A stretch of 64,000 nt of DNA from Platanthera guangdongensis (GCA_039583875.1 CM077166.1:94644094-94708093), one strand, 5' to 3'; positions 11,842 to 23,266 are shown, numbered from the stretch's first letter. Translations and numbers: made by a program. The notes: generated by a model not told the origin, from the letters alone.

Positions 11842-12126
11842 TTACTTCTTTTGTTTCTTCTCTTTGGGCATTACTTCTTTACCTTTAACTCCAGCCTTGG
11901 TAAAGATAATTTTTTTGTTTGGATCTGAAGCTTGCACTTGTGTCATGGTCATATCAGCAGCCCCTATAATCTTCAAGGATGTGGCTCTGGGGACAACTTC
12001 TTCTGGGTGCAACTTCATGTAATCATCAACATTGAAAAACTTGTTTGCTTTATCAAACCTCTTAAGCTCTTTTTTCCTGTACTTAGACATTGTGGAATAC
12101 TCAGAAGGATCCTTTCCTTCAGCTTT
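11842..12126 (-). pseudogene. C-terminal piece of the env-like extra gene of element D
   Basis: The minus strand encodes about 95 residues, lysine-rich, beginning around GKDPSEYSTMSKYRKKELK and ending in a basic tail KEVMPKEKKQKK with a stop at 11842. It is cut at 12126 by element A; the upstream part resumes at 35863, and the duplicated bases GCTTT occur on both sides. I do not recognise a domain in this part. Confidence 0.65.
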
Positions 12127-14126
12127 TGTAATGCCCACGGTTTTTCTGTGTTTTGTTTGATCATTGTTTGGCATTACGATGACGCGTTTCAGGCCTTTTG
12201 TCATTGTTAGAGCGTGGTCTTAGCTCTTTAGGATCCTTGAGTGGCCTATTTGTAGCCCGTTTGCAGGATTCCCCAGCTAGCCGGAGTCTGTTTTGGTGAC
12301 TCAGCTGAGCCTCTTAGGGAATGCTTGTACTTTGGCTTGGGAGGTGTTAGCCCGAGGGTTTGATCGTTGGATGGTGTTTTCGACTTTGCCGTTGTTTTCA
12401 TAGCTTGGTTGTTTAGCTACGGTGCGAGTTCTGTCGAAATCCGAGATCGTTTGTTTTCACGTCGTTTCGATGTTTGCTTGTTAGTTAGTAGTAGTAGCTT
12501 TTGTTGTGCATGGCCTTAAGGGCAGAGGTTTGAGCTTAGGCAGAGGTTTTAGAATTGAAATTAAATTTCCAACTCTATGTTTCCAAGCGTTTAGTGAGTG
12601 GACCTCACTCAACGCCTTGTTGTTAGGCTTTTTGGCATGGAGTGTGGTGAACTCACTCAACGTCGAAGTTAGTTTCTGCGGCTAAGTAGAAAGCATTAAC
12701 AGCATCGAGTGAGTCGAGCTCACTCAATGCCGTCATCCAGCAATGGTTTTGCGCCTAAGACATTTGGCATTGAGTGTTTGGAGCTCACTCAACGCCACGT
12801 TGAGTGGACTCGGCGCTTCTGTCTTGGATTGGTGTGCTTCCTTAGGATTGTTAGTGGATCTTCTCCATAGGGTAGGGGTGTTTTGTGTTCGGATAGTTCT
12901 TTGGCATGCCGACTCTTGGGTTGTGGCAGGTGTTGGAGTTTTGGTGACACTGGAGGTGTGGTTTTATGTGGGGAGCCATGGCCACTACCTTTATTTGCCC
13001 CGACTTGGGCTGGTGTGTTGGACCCTAGGGCTGCCACTGTTTGACCCCTTAGCCCTTTTTGGATCTGGTTTTGGTTATGTAGTCAGATCCATGTTTTGAC
13101 CCTTGTCATTAACCCACAAAGTTAGGACTATTAGCTCCTTTCCTTGCTTATGGCTTTTTCTTTGGTACATGTTTTATACCCTGTTTATCCTGTAGGTTCT
13201 TTTCTTTTGCAGAGCATGTTGCCATTGTACTCACACTTGGTGTGTTTTCTTTTACTGTTCTTTAGACAGTGATCTTTTCTTACTGTACTTTTTTCTTCTT
13301 CTGATAGCATTTATTGTTGTCGGGTGGTAAACCCTTCTTTTCCTGTTCTTAAAGCTATTGCTTTATTTATTTTTGACTATATTCTTGCTGAGGTGTTCTT
13401 TCCTTGAATGCCTCGGGTCCAGGTCATTGCCGGTTGAGCGGCTAGATCTTTTGGTGGGTTTTGCTGATAACCTCGTGGGTAGCTGAGGTTGACGATCTTC
13501 ATCCTTGTGAGGTACTTATTTTCCTTTCTGCATAGACATGCATACTCACAAGTGGGTTCGTGTCAGGTTGTTGACGCCAACTGTTGGCTTTCTTATGATG
13601 CTGGGTATGAACTAAAACTGATACTTTTGTCTATTGTTGGTTGTTTTACTTGTCTTCTGGGAAGGATTTATGCTAGGTTGCATGTTAGGTATTTTAAACC
13701 CTAAATTATTACTACAAGTATCTCATGCACATCATGTTTATAAAACTAAAGCACTATTTTTACTTAAGCATAAACACTATCCTTTTTATATATTCTAAAC
13801 TAACCTTAAAGTCGTGCATACCATGAGTCGTCCCTCGGGGACGCTTATGCTCATTTAGGATGTCAAAATAACTTAATTAAAGTATTCTCCGCTGCGAATA
13901 AATATATATTTTTAATCGTGGACTAGCTGATCCACTGTGTCAAGGGATACGACCATTAAACATAACTGGTTTTCTTTCATATTAAACTATGAATATTCCT
14001 TAAAAATCTAAAGTCTAGAGTTTTGCCTGAACGTGTGCAGTTATCCCCTACACGACGTGACATAACGACACGTATTTTCTCTTGCTCTGATACGATTTTA
14101 TTGTTAAGAAAATCCGGGTCGTGATA
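12127..14126 (+). repeat. 5' LTR of element A, lacking a 1 kb internal segment
   Basis: Aligns with the 3' LTR except that about 1.0 kb (corresponding to 33248-34255) is absent at position ~12519. The missing part includes the probable TATA box and start region. At 12590-12800 four copies of an inverted-repeat motif ending CTCACTCAACGCC are spaced 45-70 bases apart. Confidence 0.92.
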
Positions 14127-14128
14127 GT

Positions 14129-14140
14129 TGGTATCAGAGG
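14129..14140 (+). other. Primer-binding site of element A
   Basis: TGGTATCAGAGG starts two bases after the LTR and complements the 3' end of plant initiator methionine tRNA (usual site TGGTATCAGAGC). Confidence 0.88.
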
Positions 14141-14287
14141 GAGGTTGCTTGAAAATTGGTCGGGCAACCTTTCCCTTGATTGCATTAGTAGTTTAGCGTC
14201 ATACCATACACACACCGATATGTCATCAGTACGTCTCGGCTGACGCATGAACACTACAGTCATAAGCATGAATAGAAGTTTACGGGG

Positions 14288-14458
14288 CATATTATGTAGT
14301 ATAGGATGCATAATATGTGTTTGTATATGGATCCACCATAGAAGGTAACATGTGAGGGTTATGTAGTATGGGATGCATAACATCACCACATGGATGCGGC
14401 TAGCACATTTTCTTTCTTCATTGCACGCAATGTTATGTAGTATGGGATGCATAACATT
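14288..14458 (+). other. Three leader hairpins with identical loop length
   Basis: Stems 14288-14296/14309-14317 (CATATTATG with CATAATATG), 14358-14363/14376-14381 (GTTATG with CATAAC) and 14429-14437/14450-14458 (AATGTTATG with CATAACATT) are perfect complements. Each encloses a 12-base loop, TAGTATGGGATG in two and TAGTATAGGATG in the first. They lie between primer site and gag, where packaging or dimerisation signals are found in retroelement RNAs. The role is inferred only. Confidence 0.7.
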
Positions 14459-14815
14459 GATATGCGTACGATCGCTCATGGCATGCATTATGGCCTTTTT
14501 AGAATGCATAGCACAACATGCATAACATAACATTTCATAAGCACAACGTGCCAAGCTAAAGATTTGTATGATGACATACGTACACACATGGTTTTGAGTG
14601 AAAAAGAATACAAATACATGCATTCATGGTCTAAGCAAATGAGTTATTGTGATGGTGGTGAACCATCGTAGGATTAGCATAACATCATCATGGTAAAAAC
14701 AAATCCGAGAGCAAGTTTAGTAGTTGAAGTTTATATTTAAGTATGTTTGTCTGTACTGGGTAGTTTTGTTCTAGAGTTTGGGCTAGGTTTTATTCGTATT
14801 CGTACATTATTAGAA

Positions 14816-16043
14816 TGTCAAAGCATCGTGCGACAAGATCGACTCCCCAATCGGAGGGCGAGTCATCAGGAGCGCAGAGCGAGGCGTTGATATAAAGCCT
14901 GCGTCAGAGCAATGTGGCCTTATCGAGGCAGTTACTAGATATGCAGGCCCATATTCAGTCTCTTGTAGCAGTGGTGGCGAGACAGACTCCGAGAGTTCAG
15001 GACCCCGCTGAGGGTGTAGCTGTTCCTGCCCCTCCTGCTCCTCTTGTGCCTCTGGTTGTGGTGCCCCCGGAGATGGCATTCATATCTCAGTTTTAGCGGC
15101 TTAGGCCCCCTACCGATGATGGACAAGCAGATTTCATGATTTTGAACGACTGGTTGATTTCCATTGAAGAGATATTCTCCTACTCGTGGATTACAGACGA
15201 TTAAAGAGTGATGCTCGCTGCCTACTAGCTCAAGGGCTTAGCAAAAAGTTGGTGGCTGAGAGAGAAGGACAGCTTGGTGGCAGGATGCTCGTGGGAATCA
15301 TTTAAGGAGATGCTCCTAAGTAGGTTTCTGCCCTAGGTCGAACGGGACCGGCTAATGAATGACTTCCTTCATTTGAAGCAGAGGAAACTCATGGTTAGTG
15401 AATATGAGATTGAGTTTAGCAAGTTGAGTCGGTTTGCTCCTGGTCTGGTGAGTGTTGAAGCAGATCGAGTTAAACAGTTTCTGGGTGGACTAAGAAGCGA
15501 CTTCAGCAGTTAGCGAATGCCTACGGGGCAGTCAGTTATGCCAGCGTAGTTGAAGCTGCCTTGAAGGTCGAGGCCATTGAGAATGCCAAGAATAGAGGCC
15601 AGCAGATGAGGAAGGACAAGCGGAAGTCCGGTGGACTGAAGAGCGCCCAGGAGCCTGATGCTGCTTCAAGGAAGAAGAGCAAAGAGGTCTGTAGCTTCTG
15701 TGGCCGGCCAGGCGACCCCTTTGAGAAGTGTTTCAAAAGGTTGGGAGCACAAAAGAAGGAGCAGGTCAATGCTATTTAGGGTGCTCCTAGAGGGGATTTG
15801 GTGTGTGCCTTATGTGGGAGGAAGGGGCATGATGTTGCCCGTTGCAGGTTAAAAGATAAAGTCTATTTTTAGTGTGGGAAAAAGGGTCATCTCAAGACAA
15901 GGTGCCCACAGATCAAGCATATTCTGCAGCCAGTTCCCCACCAGGATTTGCCACTGCCTCAACAAATCGATAAAGGAAAGGGGAAGTTGAATGTGCTTTC
16001 GGCAGACGAAGCGCAGGCTTCGACCCAGGTTATTTCAGGTTAG
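14816..16043 (+). pseudogene. gag: gag of element A (capsid, zinc knuckles), broken
   Basis: A frame beginning MSKHRATRSTPQSEGE at 14816 continues to about 16042 but is cut by stops at 14894, 15094, 15202, 15226 and 15337 and by a shift near 15500. Recognisable capsid features are a tryptophan-rich block (AKSWWLREKD), then SEYEIEFSKLSRFAP. Near the end are three cysteine motifs of the CX2CX4HX4C type or a variant (about 15690, 15817 and 15872), the nucleic-acid-binding knuckles; three is more than the usual one. Most stops can be explained as CAA or CAG turned to TAA or TAG. After 16040 a pyrimidine-rich stretch ending TTTCCTTAG at about 16111 looks like the 3' end of a gag-pol intron, as in element B. 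Confidence 0.85.
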
Positions 16044-16118
16044 ACTTCTCCCTAAGCGCATTGTCATGTTTCTTTTTTTCAGTTTAAGTTTTCATTTTAG
16101 CGTTTGTTTCCTTAGTGC

Positions 16119-19100
16119 GTGTGCAATCCTATAGTAAGATTTAAGGTGAAGAACCGTTGGGCGCGCGTTCTCTTCGATTCCGGCGCTACCCATTCATTTG
16201 TGGCTAGAGCCTTCGTGGAGGGGTTCCGTTTGGGCTTAGATCGTGTGGGTGGTGCATTTTGCGTTAAGTTTCCTTTCGGTGCTTCTGTGGTTTCAGATCA
16301 GGGCATTCAGGATTGTCCAATTGATTTAGGGGACTTTCTAGCTAAGGTAGATCTGAAGGTGATCGATTTGGAGGACTTCAATGTTATCTTGGTCATGGAC
16401 TGGTTATCCAGGTACGATGCAGTTACCCAGTTCAAGGGTAAGCGCTTGGATTTCGTCAAGGACAACGGTCAGCCCGGGAGCATTTTTGGATATTCTCACC
16501 AGGATTCTCGGGCCATTTCGGCGGTATGTGCTCGGGAACTTTTAGGTTCCGGCTGCTTTGCTTGTTTGGTTTCTGTGTTGGAGACCGAGTCTTGTTTGTC
16601 GTGTTTGGAAGAATTCCAGTGGTACGAGAATTTTCTGATGTTTTTCCTGCTAATCTTCCTGGTCTCCCGCCCGAGAGAGACGTGGAGTTCGTTATTGATT
16701 TGGAGCCCGGTACACATCCTATTGCTAAGGCGCCATATCGCATGGCCCCACGTGAATTGGAGGAGTTGCGCGTCCAGTTGGATGAGTTGCTGGAGAATGG
16801 TTTCATAAGTCTGAGTTCTTCACCTTGGGGCGTGCCCGTGCTGTTCGTTACAAAGAAAGATGGGTCGATGAGGTTGTGCATCGACTACCGAGAACTGAAT
16901 AAAGTGACCATTAAGAACAGATATCCTCTGCCAAGGATTGATGATTTATTTGACCAACTGCGTGGTAGTGTCGTGTTTTCCAAGATTGACCTTCGCTCGG
17001 GCTATCACCAGTTGAGGATTCGGGAATCAGATATTCCGCGGATGGCGTTCCGCTCTCGTCATGGTCATTTCGAGTTTCTTGTGATGTCATTTGGGTTGAC
17101 CAACGCCCTGTTTGCATTTATGGACTTGATGAATAGAGTTTTCAAGGATTTTCAAGGTAAGTTTGTGATTGTCTTTATAGACGATGTTTTGGTGTACTCT
17201 AGAGATGCTGAGGAACATGATCGACATTTGTGACTGGTCTTGATGACTCTGAGTGACCATAAGCTATACGCTAAGCTGAGCAAGTGTGAATTTTGGTTGC
17301 CTCAAGTTTCTTTCCTGGGCCACGTGGCTAATAAGGAGTTAATATCGGTGGACCGAAATAAGATCGTTGTTGTTATGGAATGGGCGAGACCTGTTACTCC
17401 CAAAGAGATCGGAAGCTTCTTGGGCTTGGCTGGCTATTATAGAAGATTTGTAAAGGGATTCTCTGCCTTGTCTGTGCCGTTGACCAAGTTGACGCAGAAG
17501 AATATAGCCTTCGTATGGGACAATAAGTGTGAAGAGGCATTTGAAGAACTAAAGAGAAGATTATGTTCATCTCCGATTTTGTCTTTGCCTACTGAGGGTA
17601 CGGAGTATGATGTGTATGTGGATGCATCGCATGTTGGGCTTGGATGCGTATTGATGCAAGAAGGAAAGGTGATTGCGTACTGGTCAAGATAACAGAAGAC
17701 ACATGAGAAGAACTAACATATGCATGACCTAGAATTTGCAGCCGTGATTTATGCGCTAAAGTTGTGGAGGCATCTGCTTTATGGCGCGTAGTGCAAGATT
17801 TTTACAGATCACAAGAGTTTAAAGTATGTCTTCACCCAGAAGGAATTTAATTTGCGCCAGCGGCGATGGTTGGAGTATGTGTCCGACTATGATGTTGAAA
17901 TCTAGTACCATCCAGGCAAAGCTAATGTGGTGGCCGATGCCCTGAGTCGGAAGTCAGGGAAGATTTTTGGTCTCTCCGCCGATCTTTTATTGGAGGAGTT
18001 TATTTTGATGGGCATTTCTGTGGTAAGCTGCGATTCGCAGAGCAGTTTGGCAGTGGCAGAATCTTCGTGGATTGCGCTTACGAGACTGCATCAGAAGGAT
18101 GATCCCGATCTTCTGCATTTGTATCTTCGAGCTGAGAAAGGCGAATTGCCAGATTTTTCTATTGATGATGCGGGTACCTTGAAGTACCGCGACAGGTTTT
18201 GCATCCCCGCCGTTGGAGATATCCGGGTTATGGTGTGCAGGGAAGCCCATGGATCTAGTGTTTCCTACCATCTAGGATCTACCAAGATGTATCATGATTT
18301 AAAGCAGATTGCCTGGTCGTATGGGATGAAGGGATACATATCCAGATTTGTTTCTGAGTGCCACACTTGCAAGCATGTGAAAGTCGATCATGAAAGGCCT
18401 GGTGGCAAGCTGACTCCCTTGGAGATTCCGACTTAGAAGTGGGAGAGCATCTCGATGGATTTCATCACAGGCTTACCGAGGTCTCCTAGAGGACATGATT
18501 CGGTCTGTGTTATAGTGGATAGACTAACGAAGTGTGTGCACTTTGTTCCTTTTTAGATTGGCTATTCTATGATAATGATAGCGGATTTGTACCTGAATGA
18601 GGTTATTTGATTGCATGGCATACCCATAAGTATCATATCGGATCGAGACTCCAGGTTCACGTCTCGTTTTTGGAATAGCCTTCAAGAGGGGTTGGGTACG
18701 GATTTGAGGAATTCCACTGCTTATCCTCTGCAGACCAATGGTCAGACGGAGCGAGTAAATCAAATTGTGGAAGATATGATCTGATGCAACATTCTAGACC
18801 ACGGTGGAGCGTGGGATGAGCGTTTGCGGCTTATGGAGTTTGTGTATAATAACAGTTACCAAGAAAGCTTGCAAATGCCTCATTTGAAGCTCTGTATGGG
18901 AGATGTTGCAGAACTCCCCTATTTTGGCCTGAGGTGGGTGAGAGGTCTTTGTTGGGGCCGGATGCGCTCGAGGATGTGGAAATTACTGCGAAGCTTATTT
19001 GGGAGAAGCTTCGGATAGCCCAGGAGAGATATGAGAAGAACGCCAACCGGCGTAGATCTGACTTGGAATTTGCTGTGGGGACTTGCTGTTCTTAAAGGTT

Positions 19101-19149
19101 TCTCTGATGATTGGAGTCAAGAGGTATGGCAAGAATAGCAAGTTGGATC
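16119..19149 (+). pseudogene. pol: pol of element A (protease, RT, RNase H, integrase), broken and interrupted by T
   Basis: Protease motif VLFDSGATHSFVA is at about 16168-16206. A single-base shift near 16608 moves to the frame with reverse transcriptase motifs [19 protein letters not shown] and [12 protein letters not shown] (16930-17205). RNase H follows with [15 protein letters not shown] at 17620 and ITDHKS-like TDHKSLKY at 17806. Integrase has the zinc-binding CHTCK at 18360, then [13 protein letters not shown] and [12 protein letters not shown] with the catalytic aspartates. At least eight in-frame stops (for example 17231, 17690, 18434) destroy it. The chromodomain part continues after element T at 32395. 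Protein order is that of Ty3 elements. Confidence 0.9.
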
Positions 19150-19896
19150 TGTTAACCCCTCAGTCCGCAACATACTCCAAGTTCCCAAAAGACCCCATTC
19201 AGCAGGCGCGGACAGTATTTGGCCGTCCGCCCAGTCCGGCACTGTCGCCAGTCGCGCCAAGGGTGATACTCCAGCAGCGGACGCAAAGCCCAGTCCGCGC
19301 AGTCCGCCGGCGCGTTGGGCAAGTCTCCAGCGGCGGACGCAGTATCCCGTCCGCCCAGGCCGCCAGACTCCGGTGGCCGCGCCCAACAACAACAGTGGAA
19401 GCTCCAGTTCGCGAGCCCAGTCCGCCCCTTCTGTGCGGACTGGCGTGTTCTTTCTTTTTGCTTCCCGTCACCGCTGCCCGGTTCTCCTGTACCCCGGGCA
19501 GCCGGTTATTTTAGCCCTGCCCGCTTGGGCAGGCCCCCTATCCTATAAATAGGGGGGAGGTGGTGCACTCAAGGCACGCTGACTCGGACCCAGGAGCCTA
19601 CTTGTTACAGGCTGCGGACTCGATTCTTGTGCCTTGCGGACTCCCCTTTGCTCTGCTTCCCTTAGTCCTTTCCTTTCACTTGTAACCCACTTCTTCTTCA
19701 ATCAAGAGAAAGCCCGTCGCAAGAGAGGCATTCAGGCCGCGACGGGCGAAGTCTGTTGTTGCCGTGGTTCACGGCCCTGCTCTTCTCCCAGTCCTCATCC
19801 GCTTAGTAGATCGCTACTCGCAGTCTCTCTTTTTCCCCCGTGTTCGAACAGTTAGCTGGTTGTGCTCGACCTCCCTTGTGTTTTCGTGCATCAACA
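19150..19896 (+). repeat. 5' LTR of element T
   Basis: TGTTAACCCC to GCATCAACA, 747 bp, GC-rich with many CCGC and GTCCGC motifs in the first half. The same length and, by eye, the same sequence as 31643-32389. Confidence 0.97.
19544..19551 (+). promoter_or_regulatory. TATA box in the 5' LTR of element T
   Basis: TATAAATA within CCTATAAATAGGGGGG, well placed in the LTR middle for RNA polymerase II transcription of the element. The 3' LTR copy is at 32037-32044. Confidence 0.75.
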
Positions 19897-19949
19897 GTTA
19901 ACACGCGACCTTCAGATCCGAGTAGTGTTTTGAAATCAGCGGACGAAAG

Positions 19950-22013
19950 ATGTCAGATCGCAGAGCCCGCTCTTCAGACCGCTCCAGCTCTTCAGAAGAT
20001 TCCCTTTGGGACGCAATAGAACAAGCTCGCATTGAGGCCGAGCAGTCTCGCCGGCAGACCGACCAGCGTCTTGACACAATCAGCCAAGCTCTGCTTGCTT
20101 TGGCTCAGCGGCTTGCTCCTCAGGCCGCGGCGGACCCAGCGGACTCGCCTGTCCGCCAGACCCCAGCTCGCCGAACCCCGCTTCGGCAGTCGTCAGCAAC
20201 TCCCCGGAACGCTGCTCAGTCCGCTGCTCCTCTGCGCCCTCAAGAGGAAGAGTTTGCTTTCAGAGAGTTCTTCAGAGAAGCTGCTAGGGGCACTCCTGCC
20301 CGCCAACTCCACTTTGCTGATCGCCAGTCCGCCGAGCCCGCGGACTCCTCGGCTCCAGTCCGCCCTTCCTACCCTGCAGAATTTGACACCCCGTCTCCCT
20401 TTGTCGACCGAATTCGATGGGAATCAGCTCCAAGCAACTTCAGGGAGCCTCGCATCCCATTCTATTCAGGATCGACAGATCCCATTGCCCATCTCCAGGC
20501 ATTTGAGGGTGCAGTTGCGTTGAGATGCCTCTCAGATGCAGTTAAGTGTAAATTGTTGGTTACCACTCTCGAGGGGCAAGCGAGAGAGTGGTTCTACGAG
20601 CTGCCTTCGGGCACTATTTCTTCTTTTGCAGAGCTCCGTAGCCAGTTACTGCTGAGGTTTGCTACCTCGAAGAAGAGAAAGGATGGGCCAGCTGCCCTGT
20701 TCGAGATCAAGCAGAGGGATAACGAATCAGTAGCAAGATTCGTTGATCGCTTTCAGAGGGAGATCCAGGGGGTGAGAAATGTGAACCCCGACTACTACAA
20801 AGTTGCCTTGATCCATGGCCTCCGGGAGGGCCCTCTGAAGTTCAAAGCCACAACCAAGGATCCAGAGACCTATCAGGAGTTGATCGCCATGGTCAACCGT
20901 TTCATAGAAGGGGAGAATGCCAATCCGACTTACGTCTCATCCCTGACAGCCAAGGCTGAAGGAAGGGATGCCTCCGCTTCTTCTTCCCATGGCAAGCCCC
21001 CTCGCCCAGATTTCCAGCCTCCGTCCCAAAGAGGCAGGAACTTCCGCAACAAAAAACCTTTCCAAGGCCATCAACAGTTTCACGAGCAGAGACTGCCGTT
21101 GGCCGCCACTCCCGCCGTGCCTTTGCAGGCTCTTCCCATCCTCCAGCAGGCAGCCTTGCCTGCCCCGTGCCAATATGAAGAAAGTCCCATGGGGGACCCT
21201 GCAGATCTGGATCTTGACGAAGTCATCCAGATCCTGCAAAGGAGATCAGAAGAGAAGAGGCAAGAGCCTCAGAAGCTGTGGAAGCCGAGGAACAATTCGC
21301 AATACTGCCAATTCCACAAGGAAAGGGGCCATTTGACTGAGGATTGCAAGGCCCTTCGTGCGCTGATTGATAAGTTGCTTGCCGAGGGCAAGATTGACCT
21401 GACCAAGAAGGATTCTCCTTCCTCGTCGAAGCCATCCACCTCGAAGGGCAAAGAGGTAGCTGAGGCCTACCAGGAGTGTGTAGATGTGGAGGACGAAGGC
21501 CGTTTGGGGCCGATCAACGTTCCAGTGGAATGCTTTGATGCGGATGATGAGGGAGTTCTGGGACGCCTCTTCTTCATCCATGGTGGAGCTGGGACCGAGT
21601 CCACTCGGAAATCTTCAATTTCAAGGGTCACCCAGGCGGAGGTGGCCTCTTCTTCCGTTGCTCCTCCAAGGGAGGTCGTCACCTTTGGTCCAGAAGATCT
21701 GCCGCAAACAGCCAATCCATTCGACGATGCTGTTGTTATCAAGGCTGTGCTGGGAGACTTCACAGTGGACAGGATTCTTGTTGACACGGGCAGTTCAGTC
21801 AACCTCCTCTTCAAGTCTACCTTCGAGGCCCTGAGGACTGGGAAGCCTCTGCTTTCCACTGAGGGGCCGCTCTATGGATTCTCTGGAGAAAGGAAAGAGG
21901 TGGAGGGCAGCGTCACCTTGCCAGTAAAGCTTGGAGGGGCAACAAAGCAGATACAGTTCATAGTGGTCGACGCCCCCAGCAGCTATCATGCATCTTCGGC
22001 AGGCCCCTGCTGA
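19950..22013 (+). CDS. gag: Gag and N-terminal protease of element T
   Basis: 687 codons from the first ATG after the LTR (53 bases downstream). Residues 1-170 are serine- and proline-rich. The capsid domain (about 160-340) contains IPFYSGSTDPIAHLQAFE, GQAREWFYELP and FRDRF-like VARFVDRFQREIQ. A CX2HX4HX4C-type motif (YCQFHKERGHLTEDC) is near residue 450, the nucleic-acid-binding element. The aspartic protease active site VDTGSSVN is near residue 610. The frame ends early: a one-base loss near 21990, inside the protease, leads to a TGA at 22011. The protein continues in another frame from 22014. A programmed frameshift is possible but the site has no obvious slippery sequence. Confidence 0.9.
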   Translation: MSDRRARSSDRSSSSEDSLWDAIEQARIEAEQSRRQTDQRLDTISQALLALAQRLAPQAAADPADSPVRQTPARRTPLRQSSATPRNAAQSAAPLRPQEEEFAFREFFREAARGTPARQLHFADRQSAEPADSSAPVRPSYPAEFDTPSPFVDRIRWESAPSNFREPRIPFYSGSTDPIAHLQAFEGAVALRCLSDAVKCKLLVTTLEGQAREWFYELPSGTISSFAELRSQLLLRFATSKKRKDGPAALFEIKQRDNESVARFVDRFQREIQGVRNVNPDYYKVALIHGLREGPLKFKATTKDPETYQELIAMVNRFIEGENANPTYVSSLTAKAEGRDASASSSHGKPPRPDFQPPSQRGRNFRNKKPFQGHQQFHEQRLPLAATPAVPLQALPILQQAALPAPCQYEESPMGDPADLDLDEVIQILQRRSEEKRQEPQKLWKPRNNSQYCQFHKERGHLTEDCKALRALIDKLLAEGKIDLTKKDSPSSSKPSTSKGKEVAEAYQECVDVEDEGRLGPINVPVECFDADDEGVLGRLFFIHGGAGTESTRKSSISRVTQAEVASSSVAPPREVVTFGPEDLPQTANPFDDAVVIKAVLGDFTVDRILVDTGSSVNLLFKSTFEALRTGKPLLSTEGPLYGFSGERKEVEGSVTLPVKLGGATKQIQFIVVDAPSSYHASSAGPC

Positions 22014-23266
22014 ACAAGTACCAAGCAGTAATTTCCACTTACCACCTCGCCATCAAGTTCTTTGCCGATGGGAGGATGTGCCGGGTCAGGAGCGACCCAA
22101 GGAGAGCAAGGGAGTGCTACGTTCGCACTGTCAACATGGTTGAAGCTTCCCTTGCTCCAGCAGAAGCCGCCGAAGCCTCTTCCAGCTCGAAAGCTGCTGC
22201 TGATGAAGGTGCTCATCTGGAACCTGCCCAGGTGACGCAAGGAGTCCCCATTGCTGAAGGGGAGGAGAGGAAACTCTCCATCAACTCGGAGCTTCCTGAA
22301 GATCAAAAGGCCGAGTTGATTTCCTGCCTGCTGAAGAACCTGGATGTCTTTGCCTGGTCAGCAGAAGACATGCCGGGGGTGGATCCTGATATAGCTTGCC
22401 ACCACCTGAATGTTGATCCAAGCTGCAAGCCCATCCAACAGAAGAAGAGGGACGTGGCAACAAAGCTTGCAGAGCCAATAAGGGAGGAGGTTGCAAAACT
22501 CCTCAAGGCGAATTTTATTAAAGAAGTGCAATACCCCACCTGGATTTCAAATGTTGTAATGGTTAAAAAACCAGGGGGAAAGTGGCGAATGTGTGTAGAC
22601 TTTACAAAACTTAATAAAGCATGTCCTAAAGATTGCTACCCCCTGCCTCGGATAGATTCTTTAGTTGATTCCGCGGTAGGGTACTCTTGCATGAGTTTTT
22701 TAGATGCGTTTTCTGGTTATCACCAGATAAGAATGCATAAGCCCGACGTTCCTCACACGTCGTTCATTACAAACGATGGATGTTTTTGCTATCTTGTCAT
22801 GCCCTTTGGGCTTAAGAATGCTGGCGCAACTTACCAACGGATGATGGACCGTGTGTTTAACCATCAAAAAGGAAGAAACCTAGAAGTGTATGTAGACGAT
22901 CTTTTGATTAAAAGTAAATCGTTTTCGCTGCACTTGCTAGATCTAGCAGAGACGTTCGCTACTCTGCGTAGATACAAGATGAAACTCAACCCCTTGAAGT
23001 GTACCTTTGGAGCAAGTAAGGGGAAGTTCCTCGGTCATCTCCTAACTCCGGAGGGACTTGCCCCCAATCCTGACAAGGTAAAAGCTATTCTTGAAATGCC
23101 TACCCCTCGTTCACCGAAGGAAGTTCAGCAGTTAGGGGGAAGGCTGGCAGGTCTTGCAAGATTCCTCTCTCGGTTGGAGATAGGAGTGCCCCCTTTTTCA
23201 AAACTCTCCGCGGTGCATCCAAGTTTGAGTGGACAGAAGAGTGCTCTCATGCTTTTGAGCAGTTAA
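22014..23266 (+). pseudogene. pol: Reverse transcriptase segment of element T pol
   Basis: Continues the protease C-terminus (LLNKYQAVISTYHLAIKF) in a new frame, then a linker and the reverse transcriptase: KWRMCVDFTKLNKACPKD, FLDAFSGYHQI, VMPFGLKNAGATYQRMMD and the catalytic YVDD in LEVYVDDLLIKS. This is the polymerase that copies element RNA to DNA. Another one-base loss near 23175, at the reverse transcriptase/RNase H connection, shifts the frame again and the stop at 23264 follows. Apart from the two frame changes no stop occurs, so the protein has been intact until recently, or the bases were lost in sequencing or assembly. Confidence 0.88.

Noticed and set aside
12743..13099. A 118-codon hydrophobic open frame in A's 5' LTR
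   Set aside because: The corresponding stretch in the 3' LTR (34481-34835) is split into two frames, so there is no sign of coding selection.
14048..14623. A 191-codon open frame on the minus strand of A's leader
   Set aside because: It overlaps the repeated hairpins and has no retroelement or other protein motif; its cysteine- and histidine-rich look comes from the repeats.
19199..19548. Open frames inside T's LTRs, repeated at 31692-32041
   Set aside because: GC-rich LTR sequence gives long frames in several phases; none has protein-like conservation with F's LTR.
22014..23266. Programmed frameshifting in T
   Set aside because: Neither break is at an evident slippery heptamer or in a usual place for gag-pol control; single-base loss or sequence error is simpler.
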